Virus record (IMG/VR): IMGVR_UViG_3300031251_000043
Coordinates: 1 to 44,619 of that record
From: a virus
Direction: 5' to 3' (one strand)
DNA length: 44,619 nucleotides
The position numbers and the translations under genes are program-made. Below are positions 6,655 through 14,737 of this stretch, piece after piece. How positions within the stretch are numbered: position 1 is the first letter of the stretch; every line of letters begins with the position of its first letter. The notes below the pieces were generated by a model that ran no database searches, was not told the DNA's origin, and was given only the letters and a program-made list of their open reading frames with translations.

Positions 6655-6923
6655 GGACCCTCCAGGACGCCGGTGGCGAATTTGGAACTTACGCCTACTT
6701 GAGCTACTGCTTGGAAAATGGCATTCCACTTCCAGTGGACCTACTGGCGCACCTTGCGGCTCGCGGGTGGGTCATTCAGGACCAGGGAGAAATCAAGCCT
6801 GCCGAAGTGGCGGCTATCAACGAAATCGTGGAGGAAGAACAACTCGACCTCCTCGACGGTGCCGACAGGGACTACCTCGGGTATATCTTCGAGGACGCAG
6901 AGCGCCCTTGCGATACCGAATAA
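6651..6923 (+). CDS. Hypothetical acidic protein
   Basis: TTG at 6651 overlaps the previous TGA and gives a 90-aa acidic protein with no membrane segment. It has an EFGTYAYLSYCLENGIPLPVDLL stretch near the N-terminus (split here by residues 10-32) and a Glu/Asp-rich C-terminal half (INEIVEEEQLDLLDGADRDY). The coupling overlap and lack of another start favour TTG. No family is recognised. It directly precedes the ssDNA-binding protein gene. Confidence 0.55.
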   Translation: MRTLQDAGGEFGTYAYLSYCLENGIPLPVDLLAHLAARGWVIQDQGEIKPAEVAAINEIVEEEQLDLLDGADRDYLGYIFEDAERPCDTE

Positions 6924-6931
6924 CATACCAC

Positions 6932-6960
6932 TTGACACTAAACATAGGAGAGCATACATT
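6932..6960 (+). promoter_or_regulatory. Promoter-like element overlapping the ssb start
   Basis: TTGACA at 6932-6937 and TACATT at 6955-6960 are 17 nt apart and carry the ATACCAC flank shared with 321. The AGGAG ribosome-binding site lies inside the spacer and the TTG start codon overlaps the -10. If the element works as a promoter, the transcript would begin inside the ssb gene, so it may serve downstream genes or be a composite signal. Confidence 0.4.
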
Positions 6961-7522
6961 GACAAAAGAGGTTTCATTCGTTTCCCCCATTGGTATCGCG
7001 GTGTACCCGAAGATCACCAAGCCGGACACAAAGGGCGAGTACGCCGACAATAAGTACAAGACGGAACTGGAGTTGTCATCGGCCGACCTTGAGAAGGTAC
7101 GCGCGGAAATCAAGTCCAAAATGAAGGGCATGAAGTTCAAGGTCTCGCAGCCCAAGATGCCCATCAAGACCGGGAAAGATGGCATCGAGCGCCTCATCGC
7201 GAAGTCCAAGTTCCTCCCAACCATCATCGACGCTCGCAAGGTGAAACTGTTCGACGCCAACGCGGCACGGACGGACCCGGATGAGTTCAAGAAGATTGGG
7301 GACCTCTGGATTGGTGGCGGCTCGCGCATCAAGATTGGATGCACCCTCTACAACTACGAGAAGGGCGTCAGTCTCCAATTGAACATCGTCCAGATCATTG
7401 AGCTGGTCGGTAGCTCACTCGATGACTTCAGTGACGAGAGTGGCACCGAGGAAGGCGAGACCCTTAACGACCTCTATCAACCCGAAGAAGGGGACGATGG
7501 CGAAGACGCGCTCGACATTTAA
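6959..7522 (+). CDS. Single-stranded DNA-binding protein (T7 gp2.5 type)
   Basis: A 187-aa protein in the genomic place of T7 gp2.5, before endonuclease I and primase-helicase. It has an N-terminal beta-rich region (SFVSPIGIAVYPKITKPDT; GEYADNKYKTELEL), a central Lys-rich DNA-contact region (RAEIKSKMKGMKFKVSQPKM) and a strongly acidic C-terminal tail (SDESGTEEGETLNDL, EEGDDGEDALDI). That tail is the hallmark of phage ssDNA-binding proteins that recruit polymerase and helicase. The TTG start at 6959 is chosen because AGGAG lies 8 nt upstream and no ATG fits. Confidence 0.8.
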   Translation: MTKEVSFVSPIGIAVYPKITKPDTKGEYADNKYKTELELSSADLEKVRAEIKSKMKGMKFKVSQPKMPIKTGKDGIERLIAKSKFLPTIIDARKVKLFDANAARTDPDEFKKIGDLWIGGGSRIKIGCTLYNYEKGVSLQLNIVQIIELVGSSLDDFSDESGTEEGETLNDLYQPEEGDDGEDALDI

Positions 7523-7925
7523 AGGTAGGCCTAAGCTCAGGGCCCACTCGTTCCGCTCAGGTCTGGAGGAAAAGGTCTCTAAGCAGCTGGAGGATGCCAA
7601 CGTACCATTCGAGTACGAGTTCCTTAAGCTACGGTATGTGGTCCCTGAGAAGGAACACACGTACACGCCAGACTTCAGGCTTCACAATGGCATCATAGTG
7701 GAGACAAAAGGACTCTTCGATACGGACGACCGCAAGAAAATGGTATTGGTCAAGGAGCAACACCCGAACCTTGACATACGTATGGTCTTCCAGAACGCAT
7801 CATCGAAGATACGCAAGGGTAGTAGGACATCCTACGCAGACTGGTCCATAAAGGAAGGCTTCAAATGGGCCGACCACGGACGTATCCCTGAGGCTTGGCT
7901 CATCGAGGCCAGTAAGAAACGATAG
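7497..7925 (+). CDS. Endonuclease I / Holliday junction resolvase (T7 gp3-like)
   Basis: A 142-aa nuclease (T7 gp3 is 149 aa) that resolves branched DNA and helps degrade host DNA. The PD-(D/E)xK-type active site is visible: Glu in FRSGLEEKVSKQL (about 24), Asp in YTPDFRL (about 58) and Glu-x-Lys in IIVETKG (about 67-69). The basic C-terminal half (SSKIRKGSRTSYADW) resembles the family's DNA-contact region. The start at ATG 7497 overlaps the end of ssb by 26 nt, as in compact T7-like genomes. Confidence 0.88.
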   Translation: MAKTRSTFKGRPKLRAHSFRSGLEEKVSKQLEDANVPFEYEFLKLRYVVPEKEHTYTPDFRLHNGIIVETKGLFDTDDRKKMVLVKEQHPNLDIRMVFQNASSKIRKGSRTSYADWSIKEGFKWADHGRIPEAWLIEASKKR

Positions 7926-7935
7926 AGGAGTACAA

Positions 7936-8157
7936 ATGGCAGAACATATGGACTTTGGGTATTCCGATGAGGAGCGTGGTCTTGATGTTGGTGTCCACTT
8001 TGAAGAAACCGACATGCTGACCCTCGATACAGTCTTAGAGAAGTTCCAGCAGTTCCTCTACGCAGCCGGATGGAACTACGTGTGGATCGACGAGGTTGGT
8101 GACGAGTCATTTAATCGGTCCTGGGTGATCACTAAAGACAGCCAGCGGAGCAACTAA
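7936..8157 (+). CDS. Hypothetical protein (73 aa)
   Basis: A 73-aa acidic protein (MAEHMDFGYSDEERGLDVG at the N-terminus) preceded by GAGGAG 5 nt from the ATG. It has no recognised domain and no membrane segment. The middle (LTLDTVLEKFQQFLYAAGW) is helical. It is sandwiched between endonuclease I and primase-helicase in the same operon, so a role in replication or recombination is possible but not shown. Confidence 0.6.
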   Translation: MAEHMDFGYSDEERGLDVGVHFEETDMLTLDTVLEKFQQFLYAAGWNYVWIDEVGDESFNRSWVITKDSQRSN

Positions 8158-8161
8158 GAAC

Positions 8162-9769
8162 ATGGGGACCATAGTTCAAGCGCATATCCCTTGCGACTCT
8201 TGCGGGTCAAGTGACGCTGCGGCCTTATATGATGATGGTAGCACATTCTGTCACGCGTGCGAGACCTATGGTCCCCCTTTAGATGGATCGAATGAAAGGA
8301 AGCGTCGTAGTATGGATCATTCAAATGAGAACTTCCTAAATGGCTCGTACAGCGACATTCCGAAGCGCGGGCTACGTGAAGATACCTGCCGCAAGTATGG
8401 GTATCAGATTGGCGATGGGTGCCAGATTGCAAACTACCGGGATACCAACCATACCCTAGTGGCTCAGAAGATACGCAAGCCGGGGAAAGACTTCAGCATC
8501 ACAGGCAACGGAAAGGACATGGGGCTCTATGGGCAACAATTATTTGGGACCGGAAAGTCTGTCGTCATTACGGAAGGTGAGCTTGATTGTCTCTCAGTTG
8601 CACAGGCTTTCGATTGCAAGTGGCCGGTGGTATCTCTGCCTAACGGTGCCCCAGCCGCAGTTAAAGCCATTAAGAAGGCTTACGAGTGGCTCCAAGGATT
8701 CGAGAAGATTGTCCTATGTTTCGACAATGACGAGCCTGGACAGACTGCTACTCTTGAAGTCGCTGAACTACTCCCTCCGGGTAAAGTCTTCATTATGTCC
8801 CTTGGCGACCGCAAGGATGCCAATGAAGTCCTCATCAAGGACGGAACGGCCCCTTTGGTCAAGGCGTATTGGAACGCTAAGCCGTGGCGCCCTGACGGCA
8901 TTGTGGCTGGCGAAGACATCACCGTCGAACGCCTCATGCAAGCCACCGCGAGAGGCTATAGCCTACCATACCCCAAGCTCGATAACATGCTCCGAGGTCT
9001 ACGTGAAGGAGAGCTGGTGGTCCTCTGTGCCGGGAGTGGGATTGGTAAGTCTACTATGGCTAGGGAGATCACCTACCATCTTCATGAGAAGCATGGCCTT
9101 ACGATGGGATGTATATATCTCGAAGAAAGCATCGACAAGACCGCGCAAGGCTTCGTAGCCATCGACAACAATGTGCCTCTCTGGAAGCTCAGGGAGGACC
9201 CTAAAGTCATCACGGAGGAACAATGGGCACAGTCAGTCACGAAAGTCGTGAACACCAGGATGCACTTCTTCGATCACTTTGGCTCGCTAGACTCGGAGAG
9301 GCTGCTATCCAAGATACGTTATATGCGGGTAGTCCTTGGATGTCACTTCGTAATTCTCGACCACCTCTCGATTGTCATCAGTGGGCAAGATGGGAAGCAG
9401 GAGAACGAGCGAATACGGATCGACAGTCTTATGACCAATCTGCGCTCGCTAATAGCGGAAACAGGGGTTGGTATATTGGCTGTGAGCCACCTGAGCAAAC
9501 CAGACGGCAAGAGCCACGAGGAAGGTGGTCGCGTTTCCTTGAACGAGCTGCGCGGCTCTGGTTCGATAAAGCAATTATCGGATGTTTGCGTCGGCTTGGA
9601 GCGTGACCAACAGGACGAGGAAGCGGCCAATGAGTGTGTAGTTCGTGTCCTTAAGTCTCGAGAAGTAGGCGACCTGGGCGTTGCGGATACCCTGGAGTAC
9701 AATAAGGCCACAGGACGCCTGCTGGCTCAGATCAATCCACTTGAAGAAGAAATGCAAACTAACTGTTGA
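8162..9769 (+). CDS. Primase-helicase (T7 gp4-like)
   Basis: A 535-aa bifunctional replication protein. The N-terminal zinc-binding domain has Cys11, Cys14, Cys30 and Cys33. The TOPRIM primase domain shows VVITEGELDCLSVAQ (about 137-151) and VLCFDNDEPGQ (about 181-191). A DnaB/RecA-type helicase domain carries Walker A AGSGIGKSTMAREI (about 287-300) and Walker B FVILDHLSIV (about 398-407). It would unwind DNA at the fork and prime lagging-strand synthesis for the polymerase encoded just downstream. The acidic C-terminus (NPLEEEMQTNC) is shorter than in T7 gp4 (566 aa). Confidence 0.95.
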   Translation: MGTIVQAHIPCDSCGSSDAAALYDDGSTFCHACETYGPPLDGSNERKRRSMDHSNENFLNGSYSDIPKRGLREDTCRKYGYQIGDGCQIANYRDTNHTLVAQKIRKPGKDFSITGNGKDMGLYGQQLFGTGKSVVITEGELDCLSVAQAFDCKWPVVSLPNGAPAAVKAIKKAYEWLQGFEKIVLCFDNDEPGQTATLEVAELLPPGKVFIMSLGDRKDANEVLIKDGTAPLVKAYWNAKPWRPDGIVAGEDITVERLMQATARGYSLPYPKLDNMLRGLREGELVVLCAGSGIGKSTMAREITYHLHEKHGLTMGCIYLEESIDKTAQGFVAIDNNVPLWKLREDPKVITEEQWAQSVTKVVNTRMHFFDHFGSLDSERLLSKIRYMRVVLGCHFVILDHLSIVISGQDGKQENERIRIDSLMTNLRSLIAETGVGILAVSHLSKPDGKSHEEGGRVSLNELRGSGSIKQLSDVCVGLERDQQDEEAANECVVRVLKSREVGDLGVADTLEYNKATGRLLAQINPLEEEMQTNC

Positions 9770-9796
9770 CCTAATGGATGCCATGTGGCATACGAT
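9766..9796 (+). promoter_or_regulatory. Promoter-like element with palindrome
   Basis: TTGACC (9766-9771) and TACGAT (9791-9796) are 19 nt apart around a perfect palindrome, ATGCCATGTGGCAT (9778-9791). The copy at 15178 has the same layout. A 19-nt spacer is long for sigma-70, so it may instead be a regulator-binding element. It lies just before the HNH gene and DNA polymerase. Confidence 0.4.
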
Positions 9797-9817
9797 ACCT
9801 ATAGACAAGGAGAACAC

Positions 9818-10219
9818 ATGGCTGAGTGCGTAACCTGCGGTACAGCGTTTGAGCCAACACGCGCGTGGAACAAATACTGCTCACGCAAGTGTATGAATAA
9901 CGCACCAAGCAAAAGGTTAAGAACTAACAGCCACCAGCGTCAGAGAAGGGAAATACTTAATGAAATAAAACTTCACGCTGGATGTGCTGAGTGTGGGTTT
10001 AACGCACACCCTGCGGCACTTCATTTCCACCACGCATATGGGGATAAGTCATTCAACATAAGCCAAGACCCAAAGGTAGCTAGGGACCTACTCATAGCTG
10101 AGATTTGTAAGTGTATAATTTTGTGTGCCAACTGCCACTCAATCCACACCTACGAAGAAAGACATTGGCACACCAAGAGAAAGGATCACAAGCATGACTC
10201 GGCTAATATGGGACATTGA
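9818..10219 (+). CDS. HNH homing endonuclease
   Basis: A 133-aa free-standing nuclease. An N-terminal zinc-ribbon-like part (AECVTCGTAFEP, YCSRKCMNN) is followed by an HNH core (CAECGFNAHPAALHFHHA...CIILCANCHS) with paired Cys ligands. The ATG at 9818 has AAGGAG in front. The 3' end overlaps the first 26 nt of the DNA polymerase gene in another frame, typical of a mobile endonuclease inserted at a gene boundary. The DNA is more AT-rich than the neighbouring genes. It cuts DNA to spread itself and has no expected role in virion production. Confidence 0.85.
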   Translation: MAECVTCGTAFEPTRAWNKYCSRKCMNNAPSKRLRTNSHQRQRREILNEIKLHAGCAECGFNAHPAALHFHHAYGDKSFNISQDPKVARDLLIAEICKCIILCANCHSIHTYEERHWHTKRKDHKHDSANMGH

Positions 10220-11978
10220 GGCGAACGGATTGCTACGTGAAGTTACTAAGGTGTGGTGCCTTGTGACTAGGGATGCCGACACAGACGAAGTGGTTGAGTA
10301 TGGGCCGGATGATATTGAGAAGGCCCTAGAACCTCTATACGAAGCTGACGAGTTGGTTGGACATAATCTCATTGGATATGATCTCCCAGTACTCAAGAAG
10401 TTATACAACTGGAATTATCGCCCCGGAACCAAGATAACGGATACGCTTGTTGTAGCTAGACTCTTGAGGCCAAATCTTAAAGAGGAGGATCACAAGGGAG
10501 GCATTCACTTAGGGAAAATGACCGGCAATCATAGCCTTCGTGCGTGGGGGATGCGCCTCGGCGTCCTTAAGGATGACTACCAGGGAGGATGGGATGCGTG
10601 GTCAGAGGAGATGCAAAGCTACTGCGTGAAGGACACGCTGGTTACTGCTAGGCTCCTTCGCCATCTCAAGCCAGAAGGATACCCCCAGGCCCCTTTAGCC
10701 CTTGAGCACCGGAAGGCCTGGGTCTGTGCTCACATCGAACAATCAGGCTGGCCATTCGACATTAAGGCTGCTGGTGAACTCGCTGGGGTTCTTACGGAGC
10801 GCAGGGATGCCCTCGAGAAACACCTGGTCGAGAAGTTTGGCTCCTGGCAGGAAGTGGACAAGATACTGATACCTAAGAGGGACAACAAGACCCGAGGGTA
10901 CATTAAGGGTCAAGCGGTCACAAAGTACAAGACCGTTGTGTTCAATCCAGGGTCTCGAGTGCATATCGAAAAGAAGCTCAAGGAGATGGGCTGGAAGCCT
11001 GAGGAGTTCACCGAAGGAGGCAGAGCGAAACTAGATGAAGACATTCTGGACAAGATTGACATCCCCGAGGCTAAACTCTTGGTTGAGTACCTTCTGGTCG
11101 AGAAGCGGCTCAGCCAGTTGCAGGATGGGGACCAAGCGTGGCTCAAAGTGGTCGCCAGTGACGGACGTATTCACGGGTCGTATAATCCATGTGGAACCGT
11201 CACGGGTCGCTGTACGCACTATAGTCCGAACGTCTCCCAAGTCCCGGCAGTTAGAGCTATATATGGGCCTGAGTGCCGCCGACTGTTTGTATGTCCTCCG
11301 GGATGGAAACTTGTATCGGCTGACCAATCTGGGCTTGAGCTTCGTACATTCTCCCACTACCTTGACTTTATTGGAAAAGATGGTGGAGCTTATGCGAAGC
11401 TAGTTACGGACGGAGACGTTCATACCGCCAACCAACTAGCCGCCGAGTTAGACTCCAGAGACAACGCGAAAACCTTTATTTATGCACTAATCTATGGAGC
11501 AGGGGATGGCAAGCTAGGCAAGATTGTCAAAGGGAGTGCTATTCGTGGCCGAAAGCTTCGAGAGAAGTTCCTAGCGAATATCCCAGGGATGGCCCTTCTG
11601 ATCAAGACAGTGAAACAAGCTTGCGCAAGAGGATACCTAAAGGGATTGGATGGCAGGAGGCTCCACATAAGGAGCAGCCACAGTGCTCTCAATACGCTCC
11701 TCCAAGGGGCTGGAGCAACCATCTGTGCCGAGTGGGTTTGCTCAGTGTACGAGCACCTTAAGTGGGTCTTCAAGGAAGGAGAGGACTTCCAGATTGTAGG
11801 CTGGGTCCACGATGACATGACAATCATGTGTCCTGAGCACCTAGCTGACGAGATAGGGAAGATAATGGTCCACTACGCAAAGATAGCAGGCGACAAGTTT
11901 GGCTTCAAGGTGCGCCTCGATGCAGGCAAGCCGGGGCAGGAGTATCAAGTAGGCAACAATTGGGCGGAGGTACACTGA
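10194..11978 (+). CDS. Family A DNA polymerase (T7 gp5-like)
   Basis: A 594-aa replicative polymerase with an N-terminal 3'-5' exonuclease domain (IWDIEANGL near residue 5; HNLIGYDLPVL; YCVKDTLVTARLL). Polymerase motifs are A, ADQSGLELRTFSHYL (about 374); B, RDNAKTFIYALIYGAGD (about 422); and C, GWVHDDMTIM (about 537). T7 has HDE in motif C and this protein has HDD. ATG 10194 is preferred because the protein then begins MTRLIWDIEANG, aligning with the T7 start (MIVSDIEANA). It follows primase-helicase and an inserted HNH gene. Confidence 0.96.
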   Translation: MTRLIWDIEANGLLREVTKVWCLVTRDADTDEVVEYGPDDIEKALEPLYEADELVGHNLIGYDLPVLKKLYNWNYRPGTKITDTLVVARLLRPNLKEEDHKGGIHLGKMTGNHSLRAWGMRLGVLKDDYQGGWDAWSEEMQSYCVKDTLVTARLLRHLKPEGYPQAPLALEHRKAWVCAHIEQSGWPFDIKAAGELAGVLTERRDALEKHLVEKFGSWQEVDKILIPKRDNKTRGYIKGQAVTKYKTVVFNPGSRVHIEKKLKEMGWKPEEFTEGGRAKLDEDILDKIDIPEAKLLVEYLLVEKRLSQLQDGDQAWLKVVASDGRIHGSYNPCGTVTGRCTHYSPNVSQVPAVRAIYGPECRRLFVCPPGWKLVSADQSGLELRTFSHYLDFIGKDGGAYAKLVTDGDVHTANQLAAELDSRDNAKTFIYALIYGAGDGKLGKIVKGSAIRGRKLREKFLANIPGMALLIKTVKQACARGYLKGLDGRRLHIRSSHSALNTLLQGAGATICAEWVCSVYEHLKWVFKEGEDFQIVGWVHDDMTIMCPEHLADEIGKIMVHYAKIAGDKFGFKVRLDAGKPGQEYQVGNNWAEVH

Positions 11979-12250
11979 TGGACATCGAGTTATACGAAAA
12001 GTACGGCATTGACATGCTGAACCCTACGGATGCTGGGCTCACCATAGTGGTGCATGAGGCCCACAAGCGGGGCTTCAGTATCGCATCGAACTTCTCTCGT
12101 GAGTATGTTGCCTACGTTGCGATGGCCGCTTCGATGCAACTGATTACCACCAAGGTCACCAAGGATGTCTACTCACGCGAGTGGCGTCCTACCGTAATGG
12201 GCTTAGCCCTTCTCAATGAAATGGAACTGGAGGACGACAATGACGAATAG
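11978..12250 (+). CDS. Hypothetical protein (90 aa)
   Basis: Starts at ATG 11978 overlapping the polymerase TGA (ATGA), so it is probably translationally coupled. It is a 90-aa helical protein (LYEKYGIDMLNPTDAGLTIV near the N-terminus) with an acidic C-terminal end (NEMELEDDNDE). It has no recognised family, signal peptide or membrane segment. It is the first of four small genes between DNA polymerase and the exonuclease. Confidence 0.6.
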   Translation: MDIELYEKYGIDMLNPTDAGLTIVVHEAHKRGFSIASNFSREYVAYVAMAASMQLITTKVTKDVYSREWRPTVMGLALLNEMELEDDNDE

Positions 12251-12533
12251 CATGTTTTCAAATGAAGCCACCAATGCGGTTCACCAAGTGCTCATGCTGG
12301 GTGGGGAGACGAACCACTCCATCAGCTACATTCAGCAGCGCCTACAGGACGCTTATAACCTCGGCACTCAGAACCCTGTGGTCGCTCCTTATGTGGCTAT
12401 CCCAGCCACCCCCCCGGTGGATCAACCCGTGGCTCCAGTGGCTCCAGCCGCTATTTCGCAGCCTGTGGCAGTAGAGACCCCAACGGAACTCGTCGCTGAG
12501 ATGGCCGCATTCGCCAAGAAAGGGAAGAAGTAA
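12240..12533 (+). CDS. Hypothetical Ala/Pro-rich protein (97 aa)
   Basis: Starts at ATG 12240 inside the end of the previous gene. Residues 1-45 are helical (NEATNAVHQVLMLGGE, SYIQQRLQDAYN), the middle is a Pro/Ala/Val-rich linker (TPPVDQPVAPVAPAAISQP), and the end is basic (FAKKGKK). This suggests a small domain with a flexible tail. No family is recognised. Confidence 0.55.
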   Translation: MTNSMFSNEATNAVHQVLMLGGETNHSISYIQQRLQDAYNLGTQNPVVAPYVAIPATPPVDQPVAPVAPAAISQPVAVETPTELVAEMAAFAKKGKK

Positions 12534-12779
12534 ATGAACCCTATGGACACCGATAGGCTGAAGCGCCAGTACGCACGCATCTTTAGCCTTATGATGGATG
12601 GTCGGTGGAGAACCTTAGGTCAAATATCCGGTACCACCCAAGACCCACCTGCATCCGTTTCCGCCCAACTTCGGCATATGCGCAAGCCTGAGTTTGGATC
12701 ACATACTGTGGGTAAGCGGTGCCTTGGTAGAGGCCTTTATGAGTATCAGCTCCAAGTGAACCAAATGGAGAACGCATGA
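12534..12779 (+). CDS. Small winged-helix-like protein (81 aa)
   Basis: An 81-aa protein starting directly after the previous stop (TAA ATG). Residues about 14-60 (ARIFSLMMDGRWRTLGQI, then DPPASVSAQLRHMRKPEFG) look like a winged helix of the kind seen in phage and restriction-associated DNA-binding proteins. The following GLYEYQL is typical of the last wing strand. Its target is unknown. The gene end overlaps the next start (ATGA). Confidence 0.55.
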   Translation: MNPMDTDRLKRQYARIFSLMMDGRWRTLGQISGTTQDPPASVSAQLRHMRKPEFGSHTVGKRCLGRGLYEYQLQVNQMENA

Positions 12780-13081
12780 CCCCAATCGAACACGCGGCAA
12801 TCGAGATTGTCAACATGGCGCACACCCGAGGGTTCTGTGGTGTCGCCTTAGAGCACACCAGGGACATCCTTACGCGGGTCAAAGAGGGCACCTACGAAGT
12901 CCCCGAGGAGCTTAGCCCCTTGGCCTTCGAGATGGAGCTACAGGCCATCCATGAGGCTACGGACCATGAGGCCCTGCCGCCACCTTGGAACTCCAAGCTC
13001 CTTGCGGAAGCCGCGGCTGAGGATGAGATCGACAACGGCCTTGCGAAGACCCAAGGGGCCTACAAGGGGAGACGTAAGTGA
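12776..13081 (+). CDS. Hypothetical protein (101 aa)
   Basis: A 101-aa, mostly helical acidic protein (IEHAAIEIVNMAHTRGF at the start; LAEAAAEDEIDNGLAKTQG near the end). The ATG overlaps the previous TGA, and the last codons overlap the GTG start of the HNH gene. Before the HNH insertion this gene was probably adjacent to the exonuclease. No family is recognised. Confidence 0.55.
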   Translation: MTPIEHAAIEIVNMAHTRGFCGVALEHTRDILTRVKEGTYEVPEELSPLAFEMELQAIHEATDHEALPPPWNSKLLAEAAAEDEIDNGLAKTQGAYKGRRK

Positions 13082-13494
13082 CGCCTTGTGTTGAGTGGCC
13101 TTTGTCCAGAAACCGTAAGGGCTACGGGCAAGCATGGTCCACTACAAGGAAGACCATGTGTGGAGCACATATCAAAGCCTGGGAGGATAGAAACGGTCCT
13201 GTTCCCCCAGGACTTCAAGTTCTTCATGAGTGTGATAATCCACCATGTACAAATGTTGATCACCTGTTCCTGGGGACTCATTCTGACAACATGCGAGACA
13301 GGCATACCAAAGGTAGATATGTGGGGCTAAAAGGAGAAAAGAGTTCACACTCTAAACTTACATGGTCTGAAGTACGGAGCATTAGAATTGCCTACCCCTC
13401 AACTAGCCAAAGAAAACTAGCTAAGGCGTATGGTGTGTCATTAAGGACTATACAATTCATAGTCACAGACAAACATTGGAAGGAGGCAGCGTGA
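13078..13494 (+). CDS. HNH homing endonuclease with C-terminal HTH
   Basis: A 138-aa protein starting at GTG 13078, overlapping the previous stop. The HNH_3-type core reads VLHECDNPPCTNVDHLFLGT followed by HSDNMRDRH, with His, two Cys ligands, Asn and His in the usual order. A C-terminal helix-turn-helix (STSQRKLAKAYGVSLRTIQF) probably gives site recognition. The last bases supply the ribosome-binding site (GGAGG) and overlap the GTG of the exonuclease gene. The DNA is more AT-rich than its neighbours, consistent with recent insertion between two coupled genes. Confidence 0.88.
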   Translation: MTPCVEWPLSRNRKGYGQAWSTTRKTMCGAHIKAWEDRNGPVPPGLQVLHECDNPPCTNVDHLFLGTHSDNMRDRHTKGRYVGLKGEKSSHSKLTWSEVRSIRIAYPSTSQRKLAKAYGVSLRTIQFIVTDKHWKEAA

Positions 13495-14219
13495 CACTAC
13501 TTATAGATGGCGATATGTGCCTGTACCAAGCCACCGCCGCTGTCGAACGAGAAGTGCGTTGGGATGATTTCAACCATGTATTATTCTCTAACTCAGAGGA
13601 AGCATGGGTAGCCTTCGAGCACATTCTAACTGGGTACCGTGAGTCTCTAAAGCAAGATGACATAAAGATTATCTTCAGCGGCTCTGGTAACTTCCGAAAG
13701 GAACTATCACCTACCTACAAATCTAAGCGCGCTGAACGCAAGCCACTGGCATACCAACGCACAATGGAGCGCGCTAGAGACACCTACAAATGTCTGTCGG
13801 TTGATGGGCTGGAAGGTGATGATGTGTTAGGCATCCTAGCTACAAATGGAAAGGTCAAGGACCCTATAGTCGTATCGTTCGACAAGGATATGCAAACGGT
13901 CCCTGGGAAACTGTACCGACAGGGGCAATTAGTTACCATTTCGGAGCAAGAGGCTAACTACTTCTGGATGCTCCAGACACTCACAGGTGACCCTACCGAC
14001 GGGTACCCTGGGTTGCCTGGGTGTGGTCCTGTGAAGGCTGCGAAGATACTTGGTCCCTACATCGGCCTACCGGCACTATGGGCCGCTGTAGTCCACGCCT
14101 ACGAAGCTGTGGGCCTCGACGAAAGTGACGCCCTTATCCAAGCACGGCTCGCACGTATCCTGCGGGCATCCGATTGGGACAGCAAACGAAAGGAGGTTAT
14201 CTTATGGGAACCAAAATGA
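13491..14219 (+). CDS. 5'-3' exonuclease (T7 gp6-like, FEN family)
   Basis: A 242-aa exonuclease that removes primers and helps degrade host DNA. The GTG start follows GGAGG by 5 nt. FEN-type acidic residues are visible: LLIDGDMCLYQA (residues 3-14), KIIFSGSGNFRKEL with SPTYKSKR (the helical arch), GLEGDDVLGILA (about 108-119) and VVSFDKDMQTVPG (about 129-141). A helix-hairpin-helix-like region (LTGDPTDGYPGLPGCGPVKAAKIL) is visible near 163-186, here quoted in part. T7 gp6 is 300 aa, so the C-terminus is shorter. Confidence 0.88.
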   Translation: MTLLIDGDMCLYQATAAVEREVRWDDFNHVLFSNSEEAWVAFEHILTGYRESLKQDDIKIIFSGSGNFRKELSPTYKSKRAERKPLAYQRTMERARDTYKCLSVDGLEGDDVLGILATNGKVKDPIVVSFDKDMQTVPGKLYRQGQLVTISEQEANYFWMLQTLTGDPTDGYPGLPGCGPVKAAKILGPYIGLPALWAAVVHAYEAVGLDESDALIQARLARILRASDWDSKRKEVILWEPK

Positions 14220-14449
14220 TCTTTGAGGAGGACACAACGGACGTAAGCCAACAGCCACACTATGCCCGCTTCGCCATCCAGCCCATCACGTTCATCCGCG
14301 AGAACAACCTTCCGTTCTGGGTAGGCAACGTCATCAAGTATGTGTGTCGCCAGGATGCTAAGGATGGCCTCAAGGACCTACGGAAGGCCCGTGACTACCT
14401 CGATAAGGAAATCGCTAAGCAGGAGGGCAAAGTCGAATGGTGGACCTAA
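14204..14449 (+). CDS. DUF3310-family phage protein
   Basis: An 81-aa protein matching the DUF3310 (PF11753) pattern: PHYARFAIQPITFIRENNLP, FWVGNVIKYVCRQDAKDG and LKDLRKARDYLDKEI, with the family's HY...GN.IKY..R...KDG..DL.KA..YL signature. Members are found in many phages, sometimes fused to nucleotide kinases, and are thought to act around nucleotide metabolism, although the biochemistry is unsettled. The ATG at 14204 follows AAAGGAGG and overlaps the exonuclease end. Confidence 0.85.
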   Translation: MGTKMIFEEDTTDVSQQPHYARFAIQPITFIRENNLPFWVGNVIKYVCRQDAKDGLKDLRKARDYLDKEIAKQEGKVEWWT

Positions 14450-14736
14450 TGGACGCAATGCAACCAGAGTACCCCAAGAGGGGCCGCAAGATGATCCACA
14501 GCGACACCCTGGTCGAGGACTACAGTGCCCGCGATGGCTACCAGTGGACCATCTCGCCTGACACGGCGTTCCGTGAGGTCGAAGTGTGGACCAGCGAGCG
14601 CGGGGAGACGGTACACCTACGGCAGGAGCTTAATGCGTCCCCGCAGCACCCTGGGGGCTCTGTGGACATTCTGACTATCACCGTCGGTCAGGCTTACGAC
14701 CTGATCAAGGCACTCTCACGCGCACTGGAGGTGTAA
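14437..14736 (+). CDS. Hypothetical protein (99 aa)
   Basis: A 99-aa protein with alternating beta-like segments (DGYQWTISPDTAFREVEVWT; GETVHLRQEL) and a C-terminal helix (VGQAYDLIKALSRALEV). ATG 14437 is chosen because AGGAGGG lies 9 nt upstream. ATG 14449, overlapping the previous stop, is an alternative. No family is recognised. It sits between the DUF3310 gene and the pyrophosphohydrolase gene. Confidence 0.55.
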   Translation: MVDLMDAMQPEYPKRGRKMIHSDTLVEDYSARDGYQWTISPDTAFREVEVWTSERGETVHLRQELNASPQHPGGSVDILTITVGQAYDLIKALSRALEV

Positions 14737-14737
14737 C

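Noticed and set aside
6638-6958. N-terminal extension of the ssDNA-binding protein to 6638
   Set aside because: The extension is Arg-rich, overlaps the gene at 6651..6923 in another frame and crosses a promoter-like element; TTG 6959 has a good ribosome-binding site.
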